A stretch of 64,000 nt of DNA from Azolla caroliniana. Taxonomy: Eukaryota; Polypodiophyta. The position numbers and the translations under genes are program-made. Shown piece after piece: positions 1-8,259 of the stretch. Position 1 is the first letter of the stretch. Each line of letters starts with the position of its first letter. The stretch covers positions 34,534,001-34,598,000 of the forward strand of contig JBHGNT010000001.1 in NCBI GenBank assembly GCA_043228905.1, given 5' to 3'. Below the pieces are notes generated by a model, which was not told the origin of the DNA, ran no database searches, and saw only the letters and a program-made list of their open reading frames with translations.

Positions 1-969
1 CGAACTGTGTACTCTGTGTTTACACACGCTTCCGCACAATGTATTCTTTTACATAAATCAATGGGATTTTGGGTTGGGGAAGGTCTTACTCCTACTTGGT
101 GTCCAAACAGTGGATTCCGTTGGATACCAAAGGGCTCTCTTGTGAGATATTTAGGATGCCAAGTGGGAATTAATCTTCCTCCAAAAGCTCATATACAACC
201 ATTACTGCTTTCTTTGAGGAAAAAATTGATTTTTTGGAGTTCTAAGAATTTGTCACTTGCTAGGAGGCTAGTTATTTCTAATCAAGTATTACTCTCCTCA
301 ATGTGCTATATTCTATCCTCTTGGTTATTCTTCATATCATTGTTGTCAAAGTTACAGAGATTTATTAGGAATTTTTTATGGGGATCTACTGATTTTAATT
401 ATGTTAGACCAAAGGTAGCTTGGAAAACTATTATAGCACTAACTTCTCAAGGGGGTTTAGGTTTGGTAGATCCCTGATGCAATCTAAGGCATTATTGGCA
501 AAATTTATTGTACGAGGATTACTGCCAGGAAATGAGCCGTGGAAGATGCTTCTTCAATTGAGAATGAAAGAGGTCTTCCTGAAAACTGGAGGTGAATGGA
601 CAAGGTCTCTCCGATGGTGGTTTATTCCTAACTTTCATTCGCATAAGATAGTGTTTCAAAATGATAGATTCTTCGCTACGATAAAGCGAGCCTAGTGGTC
701 CATAAAGGATAACTTGCAACAAGTTCGACCCAAGTCGGTGGATGAATGGTTACATCAGCCATTGGTTTGGAATCCTTTACTTCTAGACGTTGAAGGGTCT
801 ATGTTGGGGAGGAGAGTCAGATTAAATTATGCTCAAGTGGACTGAGTCTCATCTTTTGCCTCATCCCTTAGTAATTGGCAATAGTTTGTTCACAACCCTA
901 CTCATATTATTCAACAAGAATGTAGAGGAATAAGAGGAGGAAAGGTGATAGTTGATGAGTTAAGGAAGT
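1..969 (+). pseudogene. LINE ORF2 fragment: C-terminal reverse transcriptase region
   Basis: Residues from about 7 to 477 read as the C-terminal half of a plant LINE reverse transcriptase. Typical motifs are a YLGCQVG-like block, SLARRLVISNQVLLSS and RNFLWGS, followed by GGLGLVDP. A one-base frameshift near 470-480 moves the continuation (QSKALLAKFIVRGLLPGNEPW) into another frame, and a further shift follows near 700. The piece ends exactly where the outer copia LTR begins, at the 5-bp duplication GAAGT (965-969). It would have copied LINE RNA into DNA at the target site, but cannot do so now. Confidence 0.8.
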
Positions 970-1584
970 TGTAAGGAATAGACCCTTCTATTCACCTTCA
1001 CCGTTCGGCCACAACCGAGTAAGCGCGAATCGATGGAGCAGAAAATAGGAACCACAAAGAGAAACAAAACGCGAGTACACAGAGAGTAACGTGGAAAACC
1101 CTAGACGGGAAAAACCACGGGAGTACAAGGCTCCAAACCAACACTATACAGAGAAGTATACAATGGCGAGCTGCAAGGCGACGACCTTGAGCTCGCTGTC
1201 CTCGCCACAGGCGGCGGAAATACACAGAGGCGTCTACCTCTTCCTCTCTCTCACGCGCTATCTCTCTCTCTCTCTCTCACGGCTGCTTACACTTCACTCC
1301 TCTTGCGTGGAAAAACAGAAAAATGAGAAGCAACAGTAAAACTGTTTGCCCTAAGTCATATTTATACTTATATGACTTTGGGCTATTTACAACTATAGCC
1401 TCAGGGGCCCATAGCGAACATATTCACGGATATGTCCCTGCATCCGGATCGCTCTCCGGGTACATTCGTCATCCGGCACCGAAGCCGGGGTCTTCGTCAT
1501 CCGGTTCCAAAACCGAAACCGGGCTTGTCGGCATTCATCTCCGATATCCGACCATCCCATCCGAAAGGGACCGAAATCCCAACA
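970..1584 (-). repeat. 3' LTR of outer copia element
   Basis: A 615-bp terminal repeat, starting TGTAAGGA and ending CCCAACA on the plus strand. It matches 11218-11832 with about three substitutions, in the stretch from 1399 to 1545. On the minus strand it carries a TATAAATA box (1359-1366) inside a short dyad. It also contains a CT microsatellite near 1260-1278. Confidence 0.95.
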
Positions 1585-1601
1585 AACTCCCCCTTCACTT
1601 C
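1585..1601 (-). other. Polypurine tract of outer copia element
   Basis: Read on the minus strand this is a purine-rich tract ending in GGGGGAGTT, directly upstream of the 3' LTR. This is the expected primer for second-strand synthesis. The same 17 bases occur at the matching place in the inner element (3464-3480). Confidence 0.8.
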
Positions 1602-2740
1602 GGCATGGGATGTCTCTCCAATCCGATCCTCTTCCGGCATGCTTCCAGCTTGTCGGGTGTGAGCACCTTGGTCAGCATATCCGACCCGTTCTCGTCCGTG
1701 TGGACCTTCGTCAGCACGAACTCCTTGTCTTCTATCCTTTCCCGGATCCAGTGATATCTTCGCTGGATGTGCTTCGTCCGGGAGTGATAGGCCGCGTTCT
1801 TCGCAAGGTGGATTGCACTCTGACTGTCGCAGTAGAGTCGGTACTCCTCCTGTTGGATACCGAGCTCTCTAATGAAGTCCTTCATCCATATTATTTCCTT
1901 GCCGGCTTCAACAGCCGCCATGTACTCCGCCTCCGTGGTTGACAACGCAACCGTCTTCTGCAGCCTCGACTGCCATGAAACAGCTCCCCCTGCATACGTC
2001 ATCACATACCCTGATGTGGACCGGCTGGTATCTGCATCAGCCGACATATCCGAATCGGTGAAACCGTCGAGTTCGGGTTTACCGGAGCCGAATCGGAGGC
2101 ACACATTCGCTGTGCCCTTCAGGTATCGAAGTATCCACTTGACCGCGTTCCAATGCTCTTTGCCGGGATTGCTCATGTACCGGCTCACCACTCCGACTGC
2201 ATATCCTATGTCCGGTCTCGTACACACCATGGCGTACATCAAGCTCCCGACGGCTGAGGCATACGGCACTTTCATCATATCCTCCTTTTCAGCCTTTGTC
2301 TTGGGACTTTGCTTGCTGGACAGCTTGCAGTTTGCCGGGAGGGTCGATCCGACCGGTCTTGCTTCCGACATATTGAACCGGTGAAGCACCTTCGTCACGT
2401 ACTTCTCCTGTGACAGCCACAACTGCTTCTTCTTCCGGTCCCGGATGATGTGCATCCCTAGTATTTGCCTCGCCGGACCCAGGTCCTTCATTGAGAAAGT
2501 TCGGTGAAGTGCCTTCTTCAGCATCCGTATCTTGACCTGGTTCCGTCCGACGATCAACATGTCGTCCACGTACAGGAGGAGTATTAGAAAGTCTCCTCCT
2601 TCGAATTTCTTCACAAACACGCAGTGGTCGGACTGCGTTTTGAGGTACCCTTCGTCGGTCATGAAGGAGTCGAACTTCCGGTACCATTGCCGGGGAGCCT
2701 GCTTCAGTCCATAAAGGCTCTTCTTCAGCCGGCATACCAG
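1595..2740 (-). pseudogene. Outer copia gag-pol, 3' part (end of RT and RNase H)
   Basis: This is the C-terminal 381 codons of the outer element's polyprotein, severed from its N-terminal part (8260-11187) by the inner element. It begins with the LVCRLKKSLYGLKQAP block of a copia reverse transcriptase, then has the catalytic YVDD motif. An RNase H domain follows, with TDSD, STTEAEY and DSQSAIHLA motifs, ending HPMPK. There are no internal stops, so the outer copy was probably intact when it was hit. Together the two parts give 1357 residues, the same as the inner element. The stretch cannot be translated as a polyprotein in its present state. Confidence 0.93.
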
Positions 2741-2745
2741 GTGCT

Positions 2746-3463
2746 TGTTGAAAACAGTGCTCGGCCACAACCGAGGAATGGGATTAACTCACAGAAAACA
2801 GGAAATACAAAATGCACAAAACAATAGAGAGAAAGGTACACTGGATGTTTTACGTGGAAAACCCTAACTGGGAAAAACCACGGGAGTCCTCAAACTCCAA
2901 CTATCACTATGAACAGAGATGTACAATGGTGAAGCTTCAAGGCAACAACCTTGAACTCACTGTCTTCGCCACAGGCGGCGGTAATACACAGAGGCAACGA
3001 CCTCTTCGTCTCTCTCTCTCTCTCTCGGCTGCTCTCTTCACTCTCTCTAAGTGAAAAACAGAAAAATGAGCAACAACATCGTTAAACTGTTTGCCCTAAG
3101 TCATATTTATACACATATGACTTTCGGGCTATTTACAAATAAAGCCTCAAGGGCTCTTGGAAAACATATTCACAAATATGTCCCCGCATCCGGATCTCGC
3201 TCCGGGTACATTCATCATCCGGCTCCGTAACCGGGGTTCTTCAGCATCCGGCTCCGTAGCCGGGGTCTTCATCATCCGGATCCGTATCCGGGTACTCTTC
3301 ATCCGGCTTCATGCCGGGCACTCTTCATCATCCGGTTCCGTAACCGGGTACTCGTCATCCGGCTTCATGCCGGGTACTCTTCATCATCCGGTTCCGTAAC
3401 CGCAACCGGGCTTGCCGTCATTCATCTCCGGACATCCCATCCGGAGGGACCGTAATCCCAACA
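2746..3463 (-). repeat. 3' LTR of inner copia element
   Basis: A 718-bp LTR. It equals the 5' LTR except for an extra 26-bp unit at 3303-3328 inside a CCGG-rich repeat array (3187-3409). A minus-strand TATAAATA box lies at 3104-3111. Confidence 0.96.
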
Positions 3464-3480
3464 AACTCCCCCTTCACTTC
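3464..3480 (-). other. Polypurine tract of inner copia element
   Basis: A purine-rich tract on the minus strand immediately upstream of the 3' LTR, identical to the outer element's tract at 1585-1601. It overlaps the last codons of gag-pol, whose stop is at 3474. Confidence 0.8.
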
Positions 3481-6400
3481 GGCATGGGATGTCCCTCCAA
3501 TCCGATCCTCTTCCGGCATGCTTCCAGCTTGTCGGGTGTGAGTACCTTGGTCAGCATATCCGACCCGTTCTCGTCCGTGTGGACCTTCGTCAGCACGAAC
3601 TCCTTGTCTTCTATCCTTTCCCGGATCCAGTGGTATCTACGCTGGATGTGCTTCGTCCGGGAGTGATAGGCCGCGTTCTTCGCAAGGTGGATGGCACTCT
3701 GACTGTCGCAGTAGAGTCGGTACTCCTCCTGCCGGATACCGAGCTCTCTAATGAAGTCCTTCATCCATATTATTTCCTTGCCGGCTTCAACAGCCGCCAT
3801 GTACTCCGCCTCCGTGGTTGACAACGCAACCGTCTTCTGTAGCCTCGACTGCCACGAAACGGCTCCCCCTGCATAGGTCATCACATACCCTGATGTGGAC
3901 CGGCTGGTATCTGCATCAGCCGACATATCCGAATCGGTGAAGCCGTCGAGTTCGGGCTTACCGGAGCCGAATCGGAGGCACACGTTTGCCATGCCCTTCA
4001 GGTATCGGAGTATCCACTTGACCGCGTTCCAGTGCTCTTTGCCGGGATTGCTCATGTACCGGCTCACCACTCCGACTGCATATCCGATGTCCGGTCTCGT
4101 ACACACCATGGCGTACATCAAGCTCCCGACGGCTGAGGCATACGGCACTTTCATCATATCCTCCTTTTCAGCCTTTGTCTTGGGACTTTGCTTGCTGGAC
4201 AACTTGCAGTTTGTCGGGAGGGTCGATCCGACCGGTCTTGATTCCGACATGTTGAACCGTTTAAGCACCTTTGTCACGTACTTCTCCTGTGACAGCCACA
4301 ACTGCTTCTTCTTCCGGTCCCGGATGATGTGCATCCCTAATATTTGCCTTGCCGGACCCAGGTCCTTCATTGAGAAGGTTCGGTGAAGTGCTTTCTTCAG
4401 CATCCGTATCTTGCCCTGGTCCCGTCCGACGATCAACATGTCGTCCACGTACAGGAGGAGTATTAGAGAGTCTCCTCCTTCGAACTTCTTCACAAACACG
4501 CAGTGATCGGACTGTGTTTTGTTGTACCCTTCGTCGGTCATGAAGGAGTCGAACTTCCGGTACCATTGCCGGGGAGCCTGCTTCAGTTCGTAAAGGCTCT
4601 TCTTCAACCGGCATACCAGGTGCTCCTTCCCTTTCTTCTCGAATCCTTCCGGTTGCTGCATGTAGATCTCTTCTTCGAGGTCACCGTGAAGGAATGCCGT
4701 CTTCACGTCCATCTGTTCTACCTCGAGGTCCATGTTTGCCGCTATGCTCAGCACCGTCCGGATGGAGGTCATCTTCACTACCGGGGCAAATATCTCGTCG
4801 AAGTCGACGCCCTTCTTCTGCTGGAACCTCTTCACCACGATCCTGGCTTTGTATCTCGGGGGGTTGCCGGCATCTCCCGGTTTCAGCTTGAACACCCACT
4901 TGTTACGGAGTGCCCGTTTTCCTTTCGGCAACTCCACAAGTTCATATGTGTGGTTCTCATGCAGGGAATCCATCTCGTCCTGCATGGCACTTAACCACCT
5001 GCGGCTCTGGGTGTCATGCTTTGCTTCTTCAAAGCTCTCCGGCTCCCCCTCGTCGGTTAGCAGCACGTGCTCTGGTTCCGGAAATCTCCGGGGGGCCCTT
5101 CTCTCTCTTAGAGGATATCTCCGTTCCGGAGCTTCGGTAACTGGCTCATCCGTTTCCTCTTCATCCGAATCCATTTCGGGATCGGGGCCGGTTCCGGTAT
5201 CAGTTTCATCTTCCTCAGCCGGTTCTGATTCTTCACCGTCTTCGGCCGGATCCTCGAGTGCTAACCGGTCCCTTGCCGGTCGGGACTGCTCTTCGTAGAG
5301 TTGATTCTCACCGGTCGACTTGGAGCTCTTCATCTTCTTCTCCGACTCCCAGTCGGCGAGTGTCTTGTCCTCCATGAAGATGATATCTCGACTCCTGAAT
5401 ATCTTCTTGTCGACCGGGTCCCATACTCGGTAGCCGAACTCGTCGTCGCCGTAACCGAGGAATATGCATGGCCGGGTCTTTGGATCTAACTTTCCTCTCC
5501 GGTCCTTTGCCACATGCACGTATGCGAGACACCCGAACACCTTCAGATGCCGGTAGGACACTTCCTTACCGGTCCACACTTTCTGCGGCGTGTCTCCATC
5601 CAGGGGTACTGAGGGTGATCTATTTATCACATACGTCGCCGTCGACATTGCCTCAGCCCAAAATCCCTTGGGTAATTTCGCATGCGCCAGCATACTCCGG
5701 ACCCTCTCCATTATGGTCCGGTTCATCCTCTCGGCCAGCCCGTTCAGTTCCGGCGTCTTCGGCACAGTAAACTCGAGCCGGATTCCTTTCGAGCGACAGT
5801 ACTCCTGGAACTGCCCCCGGTATTCCCCTCCGTTATCCGCTCGTATCGCTTTCAGCTTCTTGCCGGATTCTCTTTCCACTCTCGCGTGGAGTTCTTTGAA
5901 GACGGACAACACTTGGTCCTTTGTCTTCAACGGTGCCGTCCACAGCTTCCGGCTGTGATCATCAATGAATGTCACGAAGTACTGGGCTCCGCCATGTGAC
6001 TTCGTTTCTACCTGACACACATCAGTGTGCACCAGCTCCAATGGTGCGCTACGTCTCGTCGGTGGCCTTGAGTGGAAGGAGGTCCGGTTTTGCTTACCGG
6101 CCAGGCAGTCGGTGCACTTCTCCAGGTGCACATGCTTCACTGGAATAAGGTTGTCTTCTGCAAGCCTCTTCATCCCCTTCTCACTCATGTGGCACAGTCT
6201 TTTGTGCCACAGCTCACCGGCAGTGTCGGCTGCCACGTTCAGCTCTTCCGGACATAATCGGGCATTCATCAGGTACAGCGTGTTGACCTTCCGGGCCCGA
6301 GCCACTATCAGGCTCCCTTTGCTGAACTTCATGACACCGTTCCGGATGCTACCCGTGTAGCCTTCATCGTCTAGCCTCCCGGCCGAAATCAGGTTCAATC

Positions 6401-7547
6401 GAACCTCCGAAACGTGTCGAACATCCTTCAGCAGCATCTTGCATCCGGTTGATGTCATCAGCCACACGTCTCCTATGCCGGCAATCCGGCATGTACCTTC
6501 ATTTCCCATCCGGACAAAGCCGTGCTCACCGGCTGTGTAGGATGAGAAGTATCTTTTCTCCGGGGTCAGGTGGAACGATGCTCCGGAATCGACCACCCAG
6601 GTCGTCTCATCGCCGGCAACGTTTAGTTCACCTACTTCGGTGATGAGCATGATTTCTTCCTCACTTGCCGCGAGTGCCGTCGTTCCTTTCCGGTCCTGCC
6701 CTCGCCGATCAGGACCTCTCCGGTCCGTGGCTCCCCGGTATGCACCGTTTCTCTCCGGTGACTTCTTCGAATCGGTGTCGTCGGCTCCGTTGTCCTTTCG
6801 ATAATGCCGACAATTCTTCCGGAAGTGCCCCGGCTTCCCACAGTGGAAGCATGTGGGTCTTCCTCTTGACTGCGACCGGGTCCCCGACTTCTCCCGTCTT
6901 TGCGGACTCCGGTTCCAATGTCTTCCCCGTTCCGATTCGGTAAGCAGCGCCTTCGAGTCGGAGACCGGTTCTTTATCTCTCCGACGCGCTTCTTCGTTCA
7001 AAATACTTGTCTTTACCGTCTGTAAGGACAAGTTATCTTCGGTGCAGGAGGTGCTGAGAGTCACCACCAAGTTCTCCCAGCTTTCCGGCAATGTACACAT
7101 CAGAATGATGGCTTGCATTGCATCCTCCAACGGGAACTTGATCGCCGCAAGCTGGTTCACGAATCCCATGAACGTGCTCACGTGTTCCACCATATTCTCG
7201 CCGTCCCGGTACTTGAGGTTCACTATCTTCCTCATCAGGGAGGTCCGGTTCAACGCATTCTTCCTCTCATAGAGGCCCGACAGCTTCTTCCACATCTCAT
7301 AGGCGTTCGTATCGTTCGCCACATGTTGCAGGACACTTACATCGACATATTGCCGGATCGTCGCTACGGCTTTCCGGTTCAGGAGCTTCCACTCCGACTC
7401 TATTACCCCCTTGGGTATCTCGGCATTGTCGATCGGTTCGTACAGGTCTCGGACGATGAGAAGGTCTTCCATCTTTATCTTCCAGTCGGCGTAGTTCTGT
7501 GAGTTCAACACCATCATGCCCGGAGGCCCACTACCGCCGCCTTCCAT
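3474..7547 (-). CDS. Inner copia gag-pol polyprotein (1357 aa)
   Basis: A single polyprotein for capsid formation and reverse transcription. A UBN2-type copia gag is followed by a zinc knuckle CFHCGKPGHFRKNC (residues 233-246). The protease has its DSGAS active site at D320. The integrase has a zinc-binding H448/H453/C478/C481 set and catalytic D509, D571 and E606. The RT has YVDD at 1033-1036, and RNase H ends the protein. The start chosen is MEGGGSG, which matches the outer element's only start. An in-frame ATG inside the LTR at 7592 would add 15 residues. Compared with the outer copy, three usually conserved positions differ: P to S at 380, G to R at 907 (VVKGF) and G to E at 987 (SLYGLKQ). 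The last two could impair the RT, so an intact frame does not prove activity. Confidence 0.95.
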   Translation of the reverse strand: MEGGGSGPPGMMVLNSQNYADWKIKMEDLLIVRDLYEPIDNAEIPKGVIESEWKLLNRKAVATIRQYVDVSVLQHVANDTNAYEMWKKLSGLYERKNALNRTSLMRKIVNLKYRDGENMVEHVSTFMGFVNQLAAIKFPLEDAMQAIILMCTLPESWENLVVTLSTSCTEDNLSLQTVKTSILNEEARRRDKEPVSDSKALLTESERGRHWNRSPQRREKSGTRSQSRGRPTCFHCGKPGHFRKNCRHYRKDNGADDTDSKKSPERNGAYRGATDRRGPDRRGQDRKGTTALAASEEEIMLITEVGELNVAGDETTWVVDSGASFHLTPEKRYFSSYTAGEHGFVRMGNEGTCRIAGIGDVWLMTSTGCKMLLKDVRHVSEVRLNLISAGRLDDEGYTGSIRNGVMKFSKGSLIVARARKVNTLYLMNARLCPEELNVAADTAGELWHKRLCHMSEKGMKRLAEDNLIPVKHVHLEKCTDCLAGKQNRTSFHSRPPTRRSAPLELVHTDVCQVETKSHGGAQYFVTFIDDHSRKLWTAPLKTKDQVLSVFKELHARVERESGKKLKAIRADNGGEYRGQFQEYCRSKGIRLEFTVPKTPELNGLAERMNRTIMERVRSMLAHAKLPKGFWAEAMSTATYVINRSPSVPLDGDTPQKVWTGKEVSYRHLKVFGCLAYVHVAKDRRGKLDPKTRPCIFLGYGDDEFGYRVWDPVDKKIFRSRDIIFMEDKTLADWESEKKMKSSKSTGENQLYEEQSRPARDRLALEDPAEDGEESEPAEEDETDTGTGPDPEMDSDEEETDEPVTEAPERRYPLRERRAPRRFPEPEHVLLTDEGEPESFEEAKHDTQSRRWLSAMQDEMDSLHENHTYELVELPKGKRALRNKWVFKLKPGDAGNPPRYKARIVVKRFQQKKGVDFDEIFAPVVKMTSIRTVLSIAANMDLEVEQMDVKTAFLHGDLEEEIYMQQPEGFEKKGKEHLVCRLKKSLYELKQAPRQWYRKFDSFMTDEGYNKTQSDHCVFVKKFEGGDSLILLLYVDDMLIVGRDQGKIRMLKKALHRTFSMKDLGPARQILGMHIIRDRKKKQLWLSQEKYVTKVLKRFNMSESRPVGSTLPTNCKLSSKQSPKTKAEKEDMMKVPYASAVGSLMYAMVCTRPDIGYAVGVVSRYMSNPGKEHWNAVKWILRYLKGMANVCLRFGSGKPELDGFTDSDMSADADTSRSTSGYVMTYAGGAVSWQSRLQKTVALSTTEAEYMAAVEAGKEIIWMKDFIRELGIRQEEYRLYCDSQSAIHLAKNAAYHSRTKHIQRRYHWIRERIEDKEFVLTKVHTDENGSDMLTKVLTPDKLEACRKRIGLEGHPMPK

Positions 7548-7552
7548 TTTCT

Positions 7553-7564
7553 GCTCTGATACCA
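7553..7564 (-). other. Primer-binding site of inner copia element
   Basis: On the minus strand this reads TGGTATCAGAGC, complementary to the 3' part of initiator methionine tRNA, the usual primer of plant copia elements. It lies three bases inside the 5' LTR. Confidence 0.9.
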
Positions 7565-7925
7565 GTTTGTTGAAAACAGTGCTCGGCCACAACCGAGGAA
7601 TGGGATTAACTCACAGAAAACAGGAAATACAAAATGCACAAAACAATAGAGAGAAAGGTACACTGGATGTTTTACGTGGAAAACCCTAACTGGGAAAAAC
7701 CACGGGAGTCCTCAAACTCCAACTATCACTATGAACAGAGATGTACAATGGTGAAGCTTCAAGGCAACAACCTTGAACTCACTGTCTTCGCCACAGGCGG
7801 CGGTAATACACAGAGGCAACGACCTCTTCGTCTCTCTCTCTCTCTCTCGGCTGCTCTCTTCACTCTCTCTAAGTGAAAAACAGAAAAATGAGCAACAACA
7901 TCGTTAAACTGTTTGCCCTAAGTCA

Positions 7926-7933
7926 TATTTATA
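7926..7933 (-). promoter_or_regulatory. Candidate TATA box of inner 5' LTR
   Basis: The minus strand reads TATAAATA, flanked by the short dyad GTCATAT/ATATGAC. The same box occurs in all four LTRs here (1359-1366, 3104-3111, 11607-11614). It lies downstream of the repeat array, as expected for a U3 promoter. The transcription start was not determined. Confidence 0.6.
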
Positions 7934-8008
7934 CACATATGACTTTCGGGCTATTTACAAATAAAGCCTCAAGGGCTCTTGGAAAACATATTCACAAATA
8001 TGTCCCCG

Positions 8009-8204
8009 CATCCGGATCTCGCTCCGGGTACATTCATCATCCGGCTCCGTAACCGGGGTTCTTCAGCATCCGGCTCCGTAGCCGGGGTCTTCATCATCCG
8101 GATCCGTATCCGGGTACTCTTCATCATCCGGTTCCGTAACCGGGTACTCGTCATCCGGCTTCATGCCGGGTACTCTTCATCATCCGGTTCCGTAACCGCA
8201 ACCG
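8009..8204 (-). repeat. U3 tandem array of CCGG dyad units (inner 5' LTR)
   Basis: About seven units of roughly 26-30 bp, each centred on an imperfect palindrome such as CCGGCTCCGTAACCGG or CCGGCTTCATGCCGG, separated by CATC-rich spacers. The 3' LTR has one more unit. Tnt1 carries repeated activator boxes at the corresponding U3 position, so an enhancer role is plausible, but it is inferred from position only. Confidence 0.7.
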
Positions 8205-8259
8205 GGCTTGCCGTCATTCATCTCCGGACATCCCATCCGGAGGGACCGTAATCCCAACA

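Larger units (their letters stand above)
2746..8259 (-). mobile_element. Inner Ty1/copia retrotransposon (Tork/Tnt1-like), apparently complete
   Basis: This 5.5-kb element is inserted in the reverse transcriptase region of its own close relative. It has TG...CA LTRs at 2746-3463 (718 bp) and 7568-8259 (692 bp), flanked by the perfect 5-bp duplication GTGCT (2741-2745 and 8260-8264). It also has a primer-binding site at 7553-7564, a polypurine tract at 3464-3480 and one uninterrupted gag-pol frame. By eye the LTRs show no substitution, only one 26-bp repeat-unit difference (3303-3328), so the insertion is very young. The domain order is gag, protease, integrase, RT, RNase H, as in Ty1/copia. 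Motifs resemble Tnt1 of the Tork lineage. Confidence 0.97.
7568..8259 (-). repeat. 5' LTR of inner copia element
   Basis: A 692-bp LTR that should contain the promoter for minus-strand transcription. U3 holds a CCGG-rich tandem array (8009-8204), followed by a TATAAATA box (7926-7933). CT repeats and the U5 end run into the primer-binding site. Confidence 0.95.

Noticed and set aside
3489-5770. Many plus-strand frames of 60-190 codons opposite the copia gag-pol genes
   Set aside because: They are antisense shadows of the GC-rich polyprotein frames, recur at the same places in both elements and show no domain of their own.
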